Positions 38,201 through 45,507 are shown, counted from the first letter of the stretch. The stretch is DNA of 64,000 bases from Brachycybe producta (GCA_036925085.1 JAUPFP010000010.1:1465278-1529277), one strand, 5' to 3'. Translations and numbers: made by a program. Notes: a model not told the origin generated them from the letters alone.

Positions 38201-39096
38201 GAAAAATAAACAGCTTCTCCTAATTGATTACTTACTCCCAAAAGCTCTGGTAATGGATATTTATCACTAACTACCTTTAAATTCAATGCTCGATAATCAA
38301 CAACTAATCTTTGACTCCCATCTGGTTTTCCTATAAGCATGCACGGTGCTGAGTAAGGACTTAACGATGGTCTAATTATTCCTGCATCTAATAACTCATC
38401 AATTTTCTCTTTCATAACTTCTTCTGATTTCTGTGGCAACTTGTATGGTCGTATAAAAACTGGAACTTGATCCACCATGTGGATTTCTTGTTCAACAACA
38501 GGTGTCGGTTTCAGTTCTTTAAGTGAACCTGCAAATATATCATCATTTTTCTCCAAAAATTTTCTTAATTGATTCTGATTCTCTGTCTCCGTTTTACTTA
38601 CTACTTCTAATATCCATTCTTTATCTCCCTTTTTCTGCAACATATTAATCATTTCATTTTTCTCTAAACTTCTTGTCTTAATTTTCATCCCATTATAACC
38701 AATTACATCAAGCAAGGGTTCATATGTTAATCCTAACTGCTTTATCACATCTATGCCGAAAATCATCTGATATTTCTTTGGCAAATCTTCTGCACTCACG
38801 TATAAAGGAACCTTTTCCACTTTCTCTGCTGTAATACGTACGGGTATTTCATATAATCCCTTTGTACGAAACGGTGTACCATTCGCTGTGGTAATTATAA
38901 CCTTAGCTTGATCAGTGATAGGCTTTATATCTCGTGATTTCCGTCCTTTTATCTTTTCAAATAAGGATTTGGAAATTATCGATATTCCTGCTCCTGTGTC
39001 ATATAGAATCTTTATCAGATTGGTTTTCGACTGAGCTAAAAAGATAGGACATGTTGTGTCATTCAGAATGTTTAATGTGACGCGGTTTTCATACAT
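35284..39096 (-). CDS. pol: Pol polyprotein: protease, reverse transcriptase, RNase H, integrase
   Basis: 1,270 residues from the first ATG; likely made as a Gag-Pol frameshift product, so the true N-terminus may be slightly longer. The aspartic protease DTGA is at 33-36. RT spans about 220-420, with LDMASGFYQI at 301-310 and YMDD at 364-367. RNase H has acidic residues D513, E554, D579 and D622. Integrase has an HHCC zinc site (H716, H723 region; C750, C753) and the catalytic triad D784, D844, E880 with the canonical 35-residue D-E spacing. A GPY/F module lies at about 1019-1034. No chromodomain is seen. About 210 acidic and serine-rich residues follow, a long tail for this family. All catalytic residues are intact, so activity is plausible. 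Confidence 0.97.
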   Translation of the reverse strand: MYENRVTLNILNDTTCPIFLAQSKTNLIKILYDTGAGISIISKSLFEKIKGRKSRDIKPITDQAKVIITTANGTPFRTKGLYEIPVRITAEKVEKVPLYVSAEDLPKKYQMIFGIDVIKQLGLTYEPLLDVIGYNGMKIKTRSLEKNEMINMLQKKGDKEWILEVVSKTETENQNQLRKFLEKNDDIFAGSLKELKPTPVVEQEIHMVDQVPVFIRPYKLPQKSEEVMKEKIDELLDAGIIRPSLSPYSAPCMLIGKPDGSQRLVVDYRALNLKVVSDKYPLPELLGVSNQLGEAVYFSTLDMASGFYQIPITEEDKAKTGFSTPFGHYEFNRCPMGLKTSPSVYQRLMDNVLGDLKGKICFVYMDDIIVYSKTIEEHYERLNLVFERLRNANLKAKPTKCLFLQKEINYLGHTFTQGKFQPGGKKVEAVENFPRPTSVKKIQSFVGLVNFYRKFILNCASLAGPLTKLLSKDTPFLWTKDCEESFQKLKGCLITYPVLIMPNFERPFYLTTDASNEAIGAILEQKIDGQLHPISYASRKLTKSEQNYSTTWKEALACVYGVNYFRYYLMGRKFTLITDHQPLKYLMTMKKDKAMLTRWALQLQQYDFEVLYRKGKENTNADALSRNPVESKELNVLNEQETWEEHEVAKDQENCEELKSFMECLYGCPVDKKVKEKVDKLGLELNTKGWLVKRSENKLRTVVPLSKRNYVLKMCHDNITAGHFGIEKTTSKVADRFYWETLKKDVKQYCEACVSCNQKKIPHGKSPLCKFPAPSKPFERIGMDILGPLPTTQNGNKYIVVICDYLTRYPEAFAIPDQKAETIANLLVREIISRYGSPQTLITDRGANFMSELMKSLCETFGIKKIFTSAYHPQTDGLVERFNRTLTTMLSHYVDSSQRNWDEELPLVLMAYRSAMHSSTKETPYFLLFGQDMNLPFDLIGDEPQPVYNTEDYGKVVANRMQKIHDIAKESLEKSAENQVRYQGKKRKNKGIQVGEKVYLNVPQVAQGKTKKLAKLNKGPYRVIRQTSPVNFEIKHMYRHKDVHIVHEERLRVVKGKNPWEKIEDCTEKVKEPKEQSRKGKRPSESSNSSSDEDDEDNADKIDYCCEKVPTVNTKTPKGIIRNTEAVPSTSGYNLRSKGSIQFATPLPVRTRRITPRTEVLPRLPDPPRVEPGKSEDEGDLSLARLRKKLQEILNKGNSRDTQEEDRHPPSISESQEISASEEEIQSEQDSIVEEDTRKTGQEEPEDNVAGQLLDKMFKLVSVIERMSKK

Positions 39097-39134
39097 TCTC
39101 CCCCATTGACGCGTTCTATTCTTTGAAGGAGTTT

Positions 39135-40346
39135 CTAGTTTTCCGTCCTACCATTTGCTTGATTTCTTCGAACCTGATTCCCTGGGTTCTGTCTTGCTCC
39201 TAATCTACAAACATTTGCAAAATGACCTTGCTTTCCACATTTAAAACATACTATGGGTTCACTTTGTCTTTGGACTTGTTTCATTCTACAATCCTTTGCA
39301 TAATGACCCATCTTCCCACAATTATAACATCCTTGGCCTCTCTGCCTTTCAATCTGCACATTTCTCTGTGTATTTCCAAAATTAGGAGCTCTACCATTAG
39401 GCTGAAAAGCTTGTGGCTGATTCCAATTTGGTTGTGGGTAACTCGGATTTCTCCATTGCTGTGGAATTGTTGGTTTTGACCAACACTCATTAGCATAATG
39501 TCCTCTCTTGTGACATCTGAAACATTCAACATTTCGTTTATCCATCCTTTGATTACTTCCTTCCTCTTTCTTGGCATTCTCTTGAGCCTTTATTTTTTCT
39601 TGAAACTTCTGGTCCAATACTGCAATGTCTTTTGTTCTCTGAGCATCCAATTGCTTTAATTTCTCTTCAAATTTCTTCAGCATCTCCTTTTCTTCAGTAA
39701 TCGTCTCTAGCACATTTATTCCATATTTCGCATGAACCAACTTCTCATTTTCTTCTTCCGCTAGAATGATTCTGATTGTTTCGTTCAAATCAGCAGGATT
39801 CCGTGAAAGTACAAATCTTTTTATTCTTGGATGCAATCCTTTGATGATTTGATTTTGTATCATTCCATCTCTGACTGCTATCTGGTCGGCACTGGGATTT
39901 TCCTCGGTGAAGGCTCTTCCTCTGGTCTTTACTCTGGAAATATACTCAATAGCGCTTTCCGTGTTGCTCTGTTTTTCTTCTAAAAACTTCTGCATTGATA
40001 CCAACTTAGGTTCGATTGGCTCGAATCTTTGTATCATCAATGCTTTTAACTCCTCAATTGAGTTTATCTGTCTAATGCTTGGATGATCTCTGAAAAATTC
40101 CGCAGCAGGACCTCTGCACTTGGATTTTATCAGAATGATCTGAAACTCTTCTGTCCATCTTGCTAAATTAGCTACACCTTCTATTTGCTCGAAAAACTCT
40201 TTGGCGGATGGTCCTTTCTCATCCCCAGAAAAATATGGAATTAACCCTGTGTGATGCATGTTAAGATTCGTATTTGCGTTACCTTCTGCACCACCATTGG
40301 AGTTACCGACTTCTCCATCATTGGAAGCCATTTTGTCTTCTTCCAT
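39135..40346 (-). CDS. gag: Gag polyprotein with three zinc knuckles
   Basis: 403 residues from the ATG at 40346. Residues about 35-200 have the helical capsid character of the Ty3/gypsy retrotransposon gag family (a W-x-E-F motif near 64 and an F-L-E-E-K segment near 121). A charged coiled-coil-like stretch follows (about 213-260). Three CCHC knuckles of form C-x2-C-x4-H-x4-C follow, at 275-288, 340-353 and 367-380, which bind genomic RNA during packaging. Three knuckles is more than the one or two usual in this group. A glutamine/proline/asparagine-rich linker separates the first knuckle from the others. The stop (39137-39135) lies in a short overlap with the pol frame. No stop or frameshift damage is seen. 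Confidence 0.95.
   Translation of the reverse strand: MEEDKMASNDGEVGNSNGGAEGNANTNLNMHHTGLIPYFSGDEKGPSAKEFFEQIEGVANLARWTEEFQIILIKSKCRGPAAEFFRDHPSIRQINSIEELKALMIQRFEPIEPKLVSMQKFLEEKQSNTESAIEYISRVKTRGRAFTEENPSADQIAVRDGMIQNQIIKGLHPRIKRFVLSRNPADLNETIRIILAEEENEKLVHAKYGINVLETITEEKEMLKKFEEKLKQLDAQRTKDIAVLDQKFQEKIKAQENAKKEEGSNQRMDKRNVECFRCHKRGHYANECWSKPTIPQQWRNPSYPQPNWNQPQAFQPNGRAPNFGNTQRNVQIERQRGQGCYNCGKMGHYAKDCRMKQVQRQSEPIVCFKCGKQGHFANVCRLGARQNPGNQVRRNQANGRTEN
39138..39144 (-). promoter_or_regulatory. candidate -1 frameshift site at the gag end
   Basis: The heptamer G-GAA-AAC lies directly before the gag TAG. The pol frame is -1 relative to gag and stays open upstream only to 39147, so the two overlap by about 13 nt and a shift must occur here. 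The A-site part fits the X-XXY-YYZ rule (AAAC), but the P-site part (GAA to GGA) is imperfect. Pol could instead start at the ATG at 39096. Confidence 0.4.
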
Positions 40347-40377
40347 CTAATTTCCAAACAACTTTTAATTTTAATCT

Positions 40378-40677
40378 TTAATCTTCCCCTTCTAAGTCTC
40401 TTTGTACGAAAAAATCTATTCTTTCCTGTGTTTTTGCGGGGTGACCTAAGCGGGACAAATACTCATTAAAATCTATCAATTCTCTAACTGCTTTTTCATA
40501 TGAACATGCAACTCTCCCAAATGCTATCTCTGGGTAATTTCTTTTATCAAAATGCCTATAATGTGTAACACACTTCCACCTATAATCTTGTCTATGATGG
40601 TGACACTGTGTTTTGAAACAATTTTTTAGTTCAGGACACCTATAAACCTTATCTTGATCACTAAAATTCTCGCTCAT
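40378..40677 (-). CDS. accessory ORF 10, single CPx4C...Cx2H protein, type a
   Basis: 99 residues. CPELKNC, 15 residues (rich in H and C), C-V-T-H-Y-R-H-F lies at about 14-42, followed by DKRNYPEIAFGR and a helical C-terminus. It is the paralogue of ORF 3. It is the last accessory ORF; its stop is 31 nt upstream of the gag ATG, so gag would be the eleventh cistron on an unspliced RNA. That makes splicing, reinitiation or internal entry necessary for gag expression. Confidence 0.8.
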   Translation of the reverse strand: MSENFSDQDKVYRCPELKNCFKTQCHHHRQDYRWKCVTHYRHFDKRNYPEIAFGRVACSYEKAVRELIDFNEYLSRLGHPAKTQERIDFFVQRDLEGED

Positions 40678-40710
40678 TATTCTAAATTATTTTCTGACAA
40701 TAAAACTTCT

Positions 40711-40947
40711 TTATCTAAATCGTTCAATATCTATTTCTGACTCTATGGAATATTCATCTAATTCATGCAATAATTCATTTAATGAGGTTAACAACTGTTT
40801 AACACGAAGCCAAAGTTCATATTCTTCTACTTGAAAAGCTCTATGATGTGTGAGACACACATAAATGTTCTCTATTTCTGTTAAATCAATAATATCACAA
40901 CTAAACCTTAAGGGACACCATGGTAATAATTCTAAATCAACACTCAT
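40711..40947 (-). CDS. accessory ORF 9, single CPx4C...Cx2H protein, type b
   Basis: 78 residues. LPWCPLRFSC, 13 residues, C-L-T-H-H-R-A-F is followed by EYELWLRVKQLLTSLNELL and an acidic tail. It is the closest match to ORF 7. It lies 42 nt after ORF 8 and 33 nt before ORF 10, so it is the middle of a c-b-a set that resembles the earlier b-a pair of ORFs 2 and 3. Confidence 0.82.
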   Translation of the reverse strand: MSVDLELLPWCPLRFSCDIIDLTEIENIYVCLTHHRAFQVEEYELWLRVKQLLTSLNELLHELDEYSIESEIDIERFR

Positions 40948-40989
40948 TTTATTAAGAATTCAAACAAACACGCTTTTTTCCTTTATTTT

Positions 40990-41349
40990 TTATACTCCCA
41001 AATGTTCATTAAATATCTTTTGATGAACTGCACATTGATACTGTTTAGGCCAAGTTTTTGGTGAAATTAAGACAAAAAAGCATTCGTCATGCAATGGACA
41101 ATGATTACCAATTCTATCTGTTAATAACTGAAGTTCTTCTAAGGGACTTTTACACTTAGTCTCAAAAATTACTCTGTTTACATTAGGATTTATACCACAC
41201 ATGTATAGATACTCAGGAAATGCAAAATTTACGTTGTGGACTTCGCATGTTACAAATTCTTGAAAATCTTCGTGTACTATACTACAACTTTTCCCAAAAG
41301 GACATCTATTGGCATCTCGTTCCCTTTTCCTTTGTATGCTTAAATCCAT
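40990..41349 (-). CDS. accessory ORF 8, two-motif CPx4C...Cx2H protein, type c
   Basis: 119 residues, the same length as ORF 6. A basic N-terminus (RKRERDANR) precedes CPFGKSC-x12-C-E-V-H (about 16-38). The second motif is CPLHDEC-x15-C-A-V-H (about 84-109), with F after both histidine segments. The basic start could act in nucleic-acid binding or nuclear import, but this is inference. All eight motif Cys/His ligands are kept despite strong divergence elsewhere, which argues for selection on the protein. Confidence 0.82.
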   Translation of the reverse strand: MDLSIQRKRERDANRCPFGKSCSIVHEDFQEFVTCEVHNVNFAFPEYLYMCGINPNVNRVIFETKCKSPLEELQLLTDRIGNHCPLHDECFFVLISPKTWPKQYQCAVHQKIFNEHLGV

Positions 41350-41408
41350 ACCCTTTAAATATCACTCATTAATAAACCATAATATTTTCTGTCTATAACT
41401 GGAATTCT

Positions 41409-41633
41409 TTATACACTTTCTTCTTCTTCTATTCTTATGAAAAAGCTATATATATCTTGCAATAGTTCACCTAGTGTTGTCAATAATGTTCTAACTTGAA
41501 GCCAATTTTCGTATTCTTCTATCTGAAAAATTCTTTGGTGTGTAAGGCAAGCATATGTGTTATCTATGTTTCTTCTATCAATTATTACACAATTAAGTCT
41601 TATAGGACACCATGGTAATACATTTAAGTCCAT
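41409..41633 (-). CDS. accessory ORF 7, single CPx4C...Cx2H protein, type b
   Basis: 74 residues. LPWCPIRLNC, 13 residues, C-L-T-H-Q-R-I-F is followed by EYENWLQVRTLLTTLGELL, nearly the same as ORF 9 and similar to ORF 2. The C-terminal half is a leucine-rich helix, perhaps for dimerisation, with an acidic end. Together with ORF 6 upstream it forms a c-b pair that is repeated as ORFs 8 and 9. Zinc binding and partner binding are inference. Confidence 0.82.
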   Translation of the reverse strand: MDLNVLPWCPIRLNCVIIDRRNIDNTYACLTHQRIFQIEEYENWLQVRTLLTTLGELLQDIYSFFIRIEEEESV

Positions 41634-41640
41634 ACCCCTT

Positions 41641-42000
41641 TTACATACGGATTACATTAAAAAGAGCATCAATTACGGTTCCGTGTATAATGCACTGGAA
41701 TTCCCTTGGAGCTTCGTTTTGTGTGATGGCTACAAAGGCACAATTCCTAGCATAAGGACACGATTCCCATCTACTTATAATTATTCTTCGAATGTCTTCC
41801 TCAGTGTCTTGATCAGTACAATCAACAACAGCTTGTATCGGGAAATAACCTTGATTAGCACACCTGTATACGTAATCTGCAGGTAAATACCAGAATTTAT
41901 GGGTGAGGCATTCAATCCGTCCTATAGATCGATGAAACTTAGTAATACAATCTGGTCCTATGGGGCACTGTAACCTATTCGTTTGATAATCCTCACTCAT
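41641..42000 (-). CDS. accessory ORF 6, two-motif CPx4C...Cx2H protein, type c
   Basis: 119 residues with two copies of the motif. The first is CPIGPDC-x12-C-L-T-H at about 12-34, the second CPYARNC-x15-C-I-I-H at about 81-106. The linker contains a short acidic stretch (DCTDQDTEED). It has exactly the same length and architecture as the ORF at 41349-40990. Two motifs about 70 residues apart suggest two small zinc-stabilised domains. Only seven nt separate it from ORF 7, too few for independent promoters, so it shares a transcript with its neighbours. Confidence 0.82.
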   Translation of the reverse strand: MSEDYQTNRLQCPIGPDCITKFHRSIGRIECLTHKFWYLPADYVYRCANQGYFPIQAVVDCTDQDTEEDIRRIIISRWESCPYARNCAFVAITQNEAPREFQCIIHGTVIDALFNVIRM

Positions 42001-42010
42001 ACTAAATATC

Positions 42011-42220
42011 TTAACTTTCTTTCTTTTCCTCTTCCTTTATTACCTTCAACTTCAAATTACTTGTCTCTTTAATTATAATTTTCTCTGGGATTTTTTCTGT
42101 CTGATACCAGGTATCATGTACAAAACACTTAACTCGACCACTTTCTCGAAAAAATCTTACAATGCAATAAGGACCTATTGGGCACTGTGGTATGTTCCTA
42201 CTAGTGTCTTCTAAGTTCAT
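42011..42220 (-). CDS. accessory ORF 5, truncated relative of the two-motif type
   Basis: 69 residues. The motif CPIGPYC, 12 residues, C-F-V-H-D-T-W-Y closely matches the first motif of ORF 6 (CPIGPDC ... C-L-T-H-K-F-W-Y), including the GR before the third cysteine. The second motif is absent, replaced by a lysine/glutamate-rich tail (about residues 45-69). It is therefore probably a shortened duplicate of ORF 6. It overlaps ORF 4 by 20 nt at its start and ends 10 nt before ORF 6. Confidence 0.75.
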   Translation of the reverse strand: MNLEDTSRNIPQCPIGPYCIVRFFRESGRVKCFVHDTWYQTEKIPEKIIIKETSNLKLKVIKEEEKKES

Positions 42221-42401
42221 GCTTTTTTACTGATAAAATTTCCAACTTATCTTTCAAGTCACGATTACTTTGAATGTATTCAGTTTGAAAATGATTAAGA
42301 TGACAAACACACTTCACCAAATTATCTCTTTTCTTTATAATAAAAACACAATTTAAACTAAATGGACAAGTTATACTTACTAAAGATTTTTTTCTACACA
42401 T
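42201..42401 (-). CDS. accessory ORF 4, short CPx4C...Cx2H protein
   Basis: 66 residues with a basic N-terminus. The motif CPFSLNC, 12 residues, C-V-C-H lies at about residues 12-34, followed by a charged helical tail rich in K, E and R. It overlaps the next ORF by 20 nt in another frame. It is the most divergent single-motif member, closest in spacing (x12) to ORF 5 and to the first motif of ORFs 6 and 8. Overlap with a well-conserved neighbour makes a real, compactly encoded gene likelier than chance. Confidence 0.7.
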   Translation of the reverse strand: MCRKKSLVSITCPFSLNCVFIIKKRDNLVKCVCHLNHFQTEYIQSNRDLKDKLEILSVKKHELRRH

Positions 42402-42416
42402 AATCTTTACTTCTTC

Positions 42417-42707
42417 TCAATTCCTGCTATTGAAAAAGTTTTTGATTTCAACCAGATTTGGATGTATGATAAATTGTCCAATATATTCACAAAATTCACT
42501 ATATTCTATACTTGCTTCTAAATTGTTTGATCCAGGTCTTCCTAGTGCAACAAATGGGTAATCTCTAATATCAAACAGGTAATTGTGGCTCATACACTTC
42601 CACATATATGAATTGTCTGAGAAATCTGGAGCTCTGAAACAAATATTACTATAAGGGCATACAAAATCATTGGTTGAGGATACCTCGTATTCATCCACAA
42701 AACTCAT
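42417..42707 (-). CDS. accessory ORF 3, single CPx4C...Cx2H protein, type a
   Basis: 96 residues. The motif CPYSNIC, 14 residues, C-M-S-H lies at about residues 17-41. It is followed by FDIRDYPFVALGRP and a helical C-terminus ending IKNFF. The ORF at 40677-40378 has the same plan (DKRNYPEIAFGR, then a helix ending RIDFF), so the two are duplicates. It starts inside the stop codon of the previous ORF and lies 15 nt before the next. Zinc binding is inferred from the conserved ligands; the function is unknown. Confidence 0.8.
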   Translation of the reverse strand: MSFVDEYEVSSTNDFVCPYSNICFRAPDFSDNSYMWKCMSHNYLFDIRDYPFVALGRPGSNNLEASIEYSEFCEYIGQFIIHPNLVEIKNFFNSRN

Positions 42708-42943
42708 ATTTCAAATCCTACAAAATCAGTGGAATATCCATCTAATATCTGCCATAAATCGTGGACGGAAACAATTAATTCTTTAGCATTCATCCAAATA
42801 TTATATTCGGCACCCTCAAATGTTCTCAAATGTGTAGTACATACAAAAATAACATCAATGTCACTCAAGTCAATGATATTACACTCTGGTCTTAATGGGC
42901 ACCAGGGTAATATGCAAATGTCCTGCAACATGCACTCATCCAT
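42704..42943 (-). CDS. accessory ORF 2, single CPx4C...Cx2H protein, type b
   Basis: 79 residues from the ATG at 42943; the frame opens slightly earlier but only with a TTG. It contains LPWCPLRPEC, 13 residues, then C-x2-H, followed by a leucine-rich helical tail (EYNIWMNAKELI). The four ligands are spaced like a zinc site, although the spacing C-x5-C-x13-C-x2-H is not a standard CCCH finger. It is clearly paralogous to the ORFs at 41633-41409 and 40947-40711, sharing LPWCP, IID, C-x-TH-x-R-x-F and EY-x2-W. Its TGA stop overlaps the next ATG as ATGA, a layout typical of stop-restart translation. Confidence 0.8.
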   Translation of the reverse strand: MDECMLQDICILPWCPLRPECNIIDLSDIDVIFVCTTHLRTFEGAEYNIWMNAKELIVSVHDLWQILDGYSTDFVGFEI

Positions 42944-42979
42944 AAACAAATTTTCTTAACCTTACATATATAATCACCT

Positions 42980-43399
42980 TTAAACGTGATATGGCAATCC
43001 GTCGTCTGCCAATCGTTCGTCCTGTGGCTCCGGTGGTTCTCTTTCCACGGGAGACGAAGGAGGTGCGATGAAACCAGCAAGATCCGATCTCACGTTAAAG
43101 ATTGGAGTTCCGTGAAGATAAAATTGTGCCACTCCACTCTCCAAAAAATGTACCGGACTTGGTATCGGACTTGGTATTGAACTCGGTGTTGGGCTCACCG
43201 GAGACGGCAAGCTAAATCGTACCGACTGGTAACCCGCCAACGGTCTTAGGTTAGCCAAGAGTAAGTGATACGCTAATTCCGCCTCGTCGATGAATCTTTC
43301 TCGTCGCTCTCGGTACTCTTCCTCCGTTATAATTCTAGGGGAAACTCTGCACACTGGCTTAAAATTGTTCAGTTTACGGTCTTCTGGTGCTTCGGCCAT
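42980..43399 (-). CDS. accessory ORF 1, proline/serine-rich 139-aa protein of unknown function
   Basis: The first ORF after the leader, 139 residues. It is the only accessory ORF without the C-P-x4-C / C-x2-H motif. The N-terminal half is charged and probably helical (residues about 25-50, rich in E and R). The middle is a low-complexity stretch of PSP and IPSP repeats (about 65-82), and the C-terminal third is acidic and proline-rich with PPSSP and PPEP. The DNA is clearly richer in G+C than the neighbouring ORFs, which suggests a separate origin, perhaps host capture. A splice acceptor lies three bases before the ATG; 36 nt separate it from the next ORF. No family is recognised. Confidence 0.75.
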   Translation of the reverse strand: MAEAPEDRKLNNFKPVCRVSPRIITEEEYRERRERFIDEAELAYHLLLANLRPLAGYQSVRFSLPSPVSPTPSSIPSPIPSPVHFLESGVAQFYLHGTPIFNVRSDLAGFIAPPSSPVEREPPEPQDERLADDGLPYHV

Positions 43400-43402
43400 A
43401 AC

Positions 43403-43416
43403 CTGGAAAAGAGCAT
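43403..43416 (-). promoter_or_regulatory. candidate splice acceptor before the first accessory ORF
   Basis: Element-sense TGCTCTTTTCCAG followed by G, with the ATG of the first accessory ORF three bases further on. This near-consensus acceptor would place that ATG as the first codon of a spliced mRNA. Confidence 0.45.
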
Positions 43417-43755
43417 TATTACGATTCTTTCATCCCCCCAAACACTCTAATAAGGCCCATTAATCGATTACCTAATTAATCAATTAATTACTTTATGCGC
43501 AATTATGTATGCAATTTTGTATGGGAGCGTGCGTATGTGTGTTGGGAGCAAATCTTAAAAACAAGTACAATACAAAAACAATTTGCAAAACAATTGAAAC
43601 AAAACAACTCAGGCAATATGACTTAATTTAATCATGCACTTAATAGGCCACTTAATATCTTTTAGGACCCCCAAAAATCTTGATCAAAATCAATAATAAT
43701 GTACTCAACATATCCACTCACAACAACAATATGGGTAAACCTAAGAATCTTCCAG

Positions 43756-43789
<34 letters not shown>

Positions 43790-45153
43790 CATTAAACCAT
43801 TAATTGACTTGCAAATTTCATTATCTTCTAACCCCAAAGTATTTTAACCATGATAAGATGAACACAAAGATAAATGAGGTCTCTAGCAGTAATATCTACC
43901 TCCTCCCAATCAAATCCTCTAAACCAGAACAAGTCAGTTAACTTTATGCAACAATACACTAACAATTTCCAGCTCATTTCTTTGTTCACCAGTAAGTATT
44001 TTTATTTAACCCCAGAATGCTTTAATTGCCCATAAAGCAATAAAGAAATAAGCAATCTCTTCGATTGCTATTTCTATGTTTGTCCAGTCCAATTCTTGTA
44101 CTAGACAAACCTCGACAATTTTGGTAAAAATGAAACAAAACAGTCTTAGATACATAAAATAAAAAGGTTTTAGTTGCAAACAATAATTCTCCTATAGTAA
44201 CCCAAAAAAATAATATTTTGCAGGGTTCTACAATTTTAATAAAGATTAAATACTAAACACAAAAATTCAAAACTCATTAAGATACAAATAATTTTCAAAA
44301 TTTTGAAAATAATCCCATTTAAGTTGTGAAAGATCTTCTAGTATCTTTTAGCCACAAATGTTATTTGATATAATTAATTCCAAAATAAGCAATCAGTTGA
44401 ATTCCTCAAATAACCCTAATTAATCCAAACCCAAAAATTTTTTAGTTTTTCTGAATTAGCCAATTCACACATTAACAAATAAGATATTCCACACTTAATG
44501 AAGCAAATCAATTAACTTTTCTCAAAATTCAATTAATTTTCTCATGTTAATCGCAATTCCAATTCACCCCTAAAAAATTACAATTAAAATTCATAAAATA
44601 TCTCAATCAGCTTTCTAAAAATCAATTCTCCCTAGAACATGCAAATTATTCTCAGTTTTACTTCATAAATTAATCCAACTCTGTCTATCACTCAATACTC
44701 ATTTCTTTAACCTCTTTGTTCATCAATTTTAAAACAAGGTAAGCATGCACAATTTATTCTGTAATCCAAAAAAAAATTTTTTCATGTATTCACTTTTTAG
44801 ATCCCAATCAACATAATCTAATAACTTCAATTAACTTTGACCATATAAGCTTCAAAACAACTCAATTGTCTCAACTGAACTTCTTTAAAATAACCCAACT
44901 GTTAACCAAAGCAACTAATGAATTATTTAAACACCAAACAAATAAAAAAAAAATCAATCCAACCCAATTGAACTTAAACTAATTTTATTTATCCAAATTT
45001 AGCCCAACCAAATAATAGGAAAAAGACAATACACTTCAATAAAATACACTCTAAAAATCAAATTGCCATCCCAAAACCCCAACTAATGTTCCAATTGCTT
45101 TGCCACAAAACTTTCTAATAAAACAATTCAACCACCCAACCGATTTTTTAACT
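43403..45153 (-). other. long non-coding leader between primer site and first accessory ORF
   Basis: About 1.75 kb of very AT-rich sequence with no plausible ORF and a run of 30 T at 43760-43789 (poly-A in the element sense). Packaging signals would be expected here. It may be removed from some mRNAs as an intron, because it ends in a good splice acceptor at 43403. No matching donor was identified with confidence. Confidence 0.7.
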
Positions 45154-45172
45154 AATCCTGTCGACTGCGCCA
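45154..45172 (-). promoter_or_regulatory. primer-binding site, tRNA-Ser type
   Basis: Five bases inside the 5' LTR, the element sense reads TGGCGCAGTCGACAGGATT. Its complement ends in CCA after a G discriminator base. It contains CGACTGC, which would pair with a GCAGTCG acceptor 5' strand, and an AATCC T-arm segment, as in tRNA-Ser. The Drosophila 17.6/297 group is known to use tRNA-Ser, so this supports errantivirus-like priming. The host tRNA itself is not in this window. Confidence 0.85.
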
Positions 45173-45507
45173 CTTTTTGTAAGTTTCCGTTTTCACGGCT
45201 ATCACAGTGGTGTTCTGTGATTCCCCTTTCAGCCAAATAGTACCTATTGGGTTTAGGGTTCGACCCTCCCAGCCAATGAAGGCTTATGTAGGGAATGGGT
45301 TTTGTAGTTTATCAGTGAGTGGTAGTAATTTTTTAATTTTCTTGGACTGGGCCTAATAAAGATAACAAGAGTTGTTAACCTTACCTTAAATGGCTTCTTG
45401 TTGTCTTCGGAGAATTTTAGCTTCTTGAAAACACTTTCCTGGTCTCAGACTCAAAATCCAAATTTCATGAAAAACCAAACTCTTAGGTTTAATTCTCAAA
45501 ACACTTC

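Noticed and set aside
39281-39577. 98-aa minus-strand ORF overlapping gag
   Set aside because: It lies in another frame of the zinc-knuckle region; gag itself is clearly the coding frame.
41557-41886. 109-aa plus-strand ORF opposite the accessory genes
   Set aside because: Antisense shadow; the minus-strand ORFs there carry the conserved motif.
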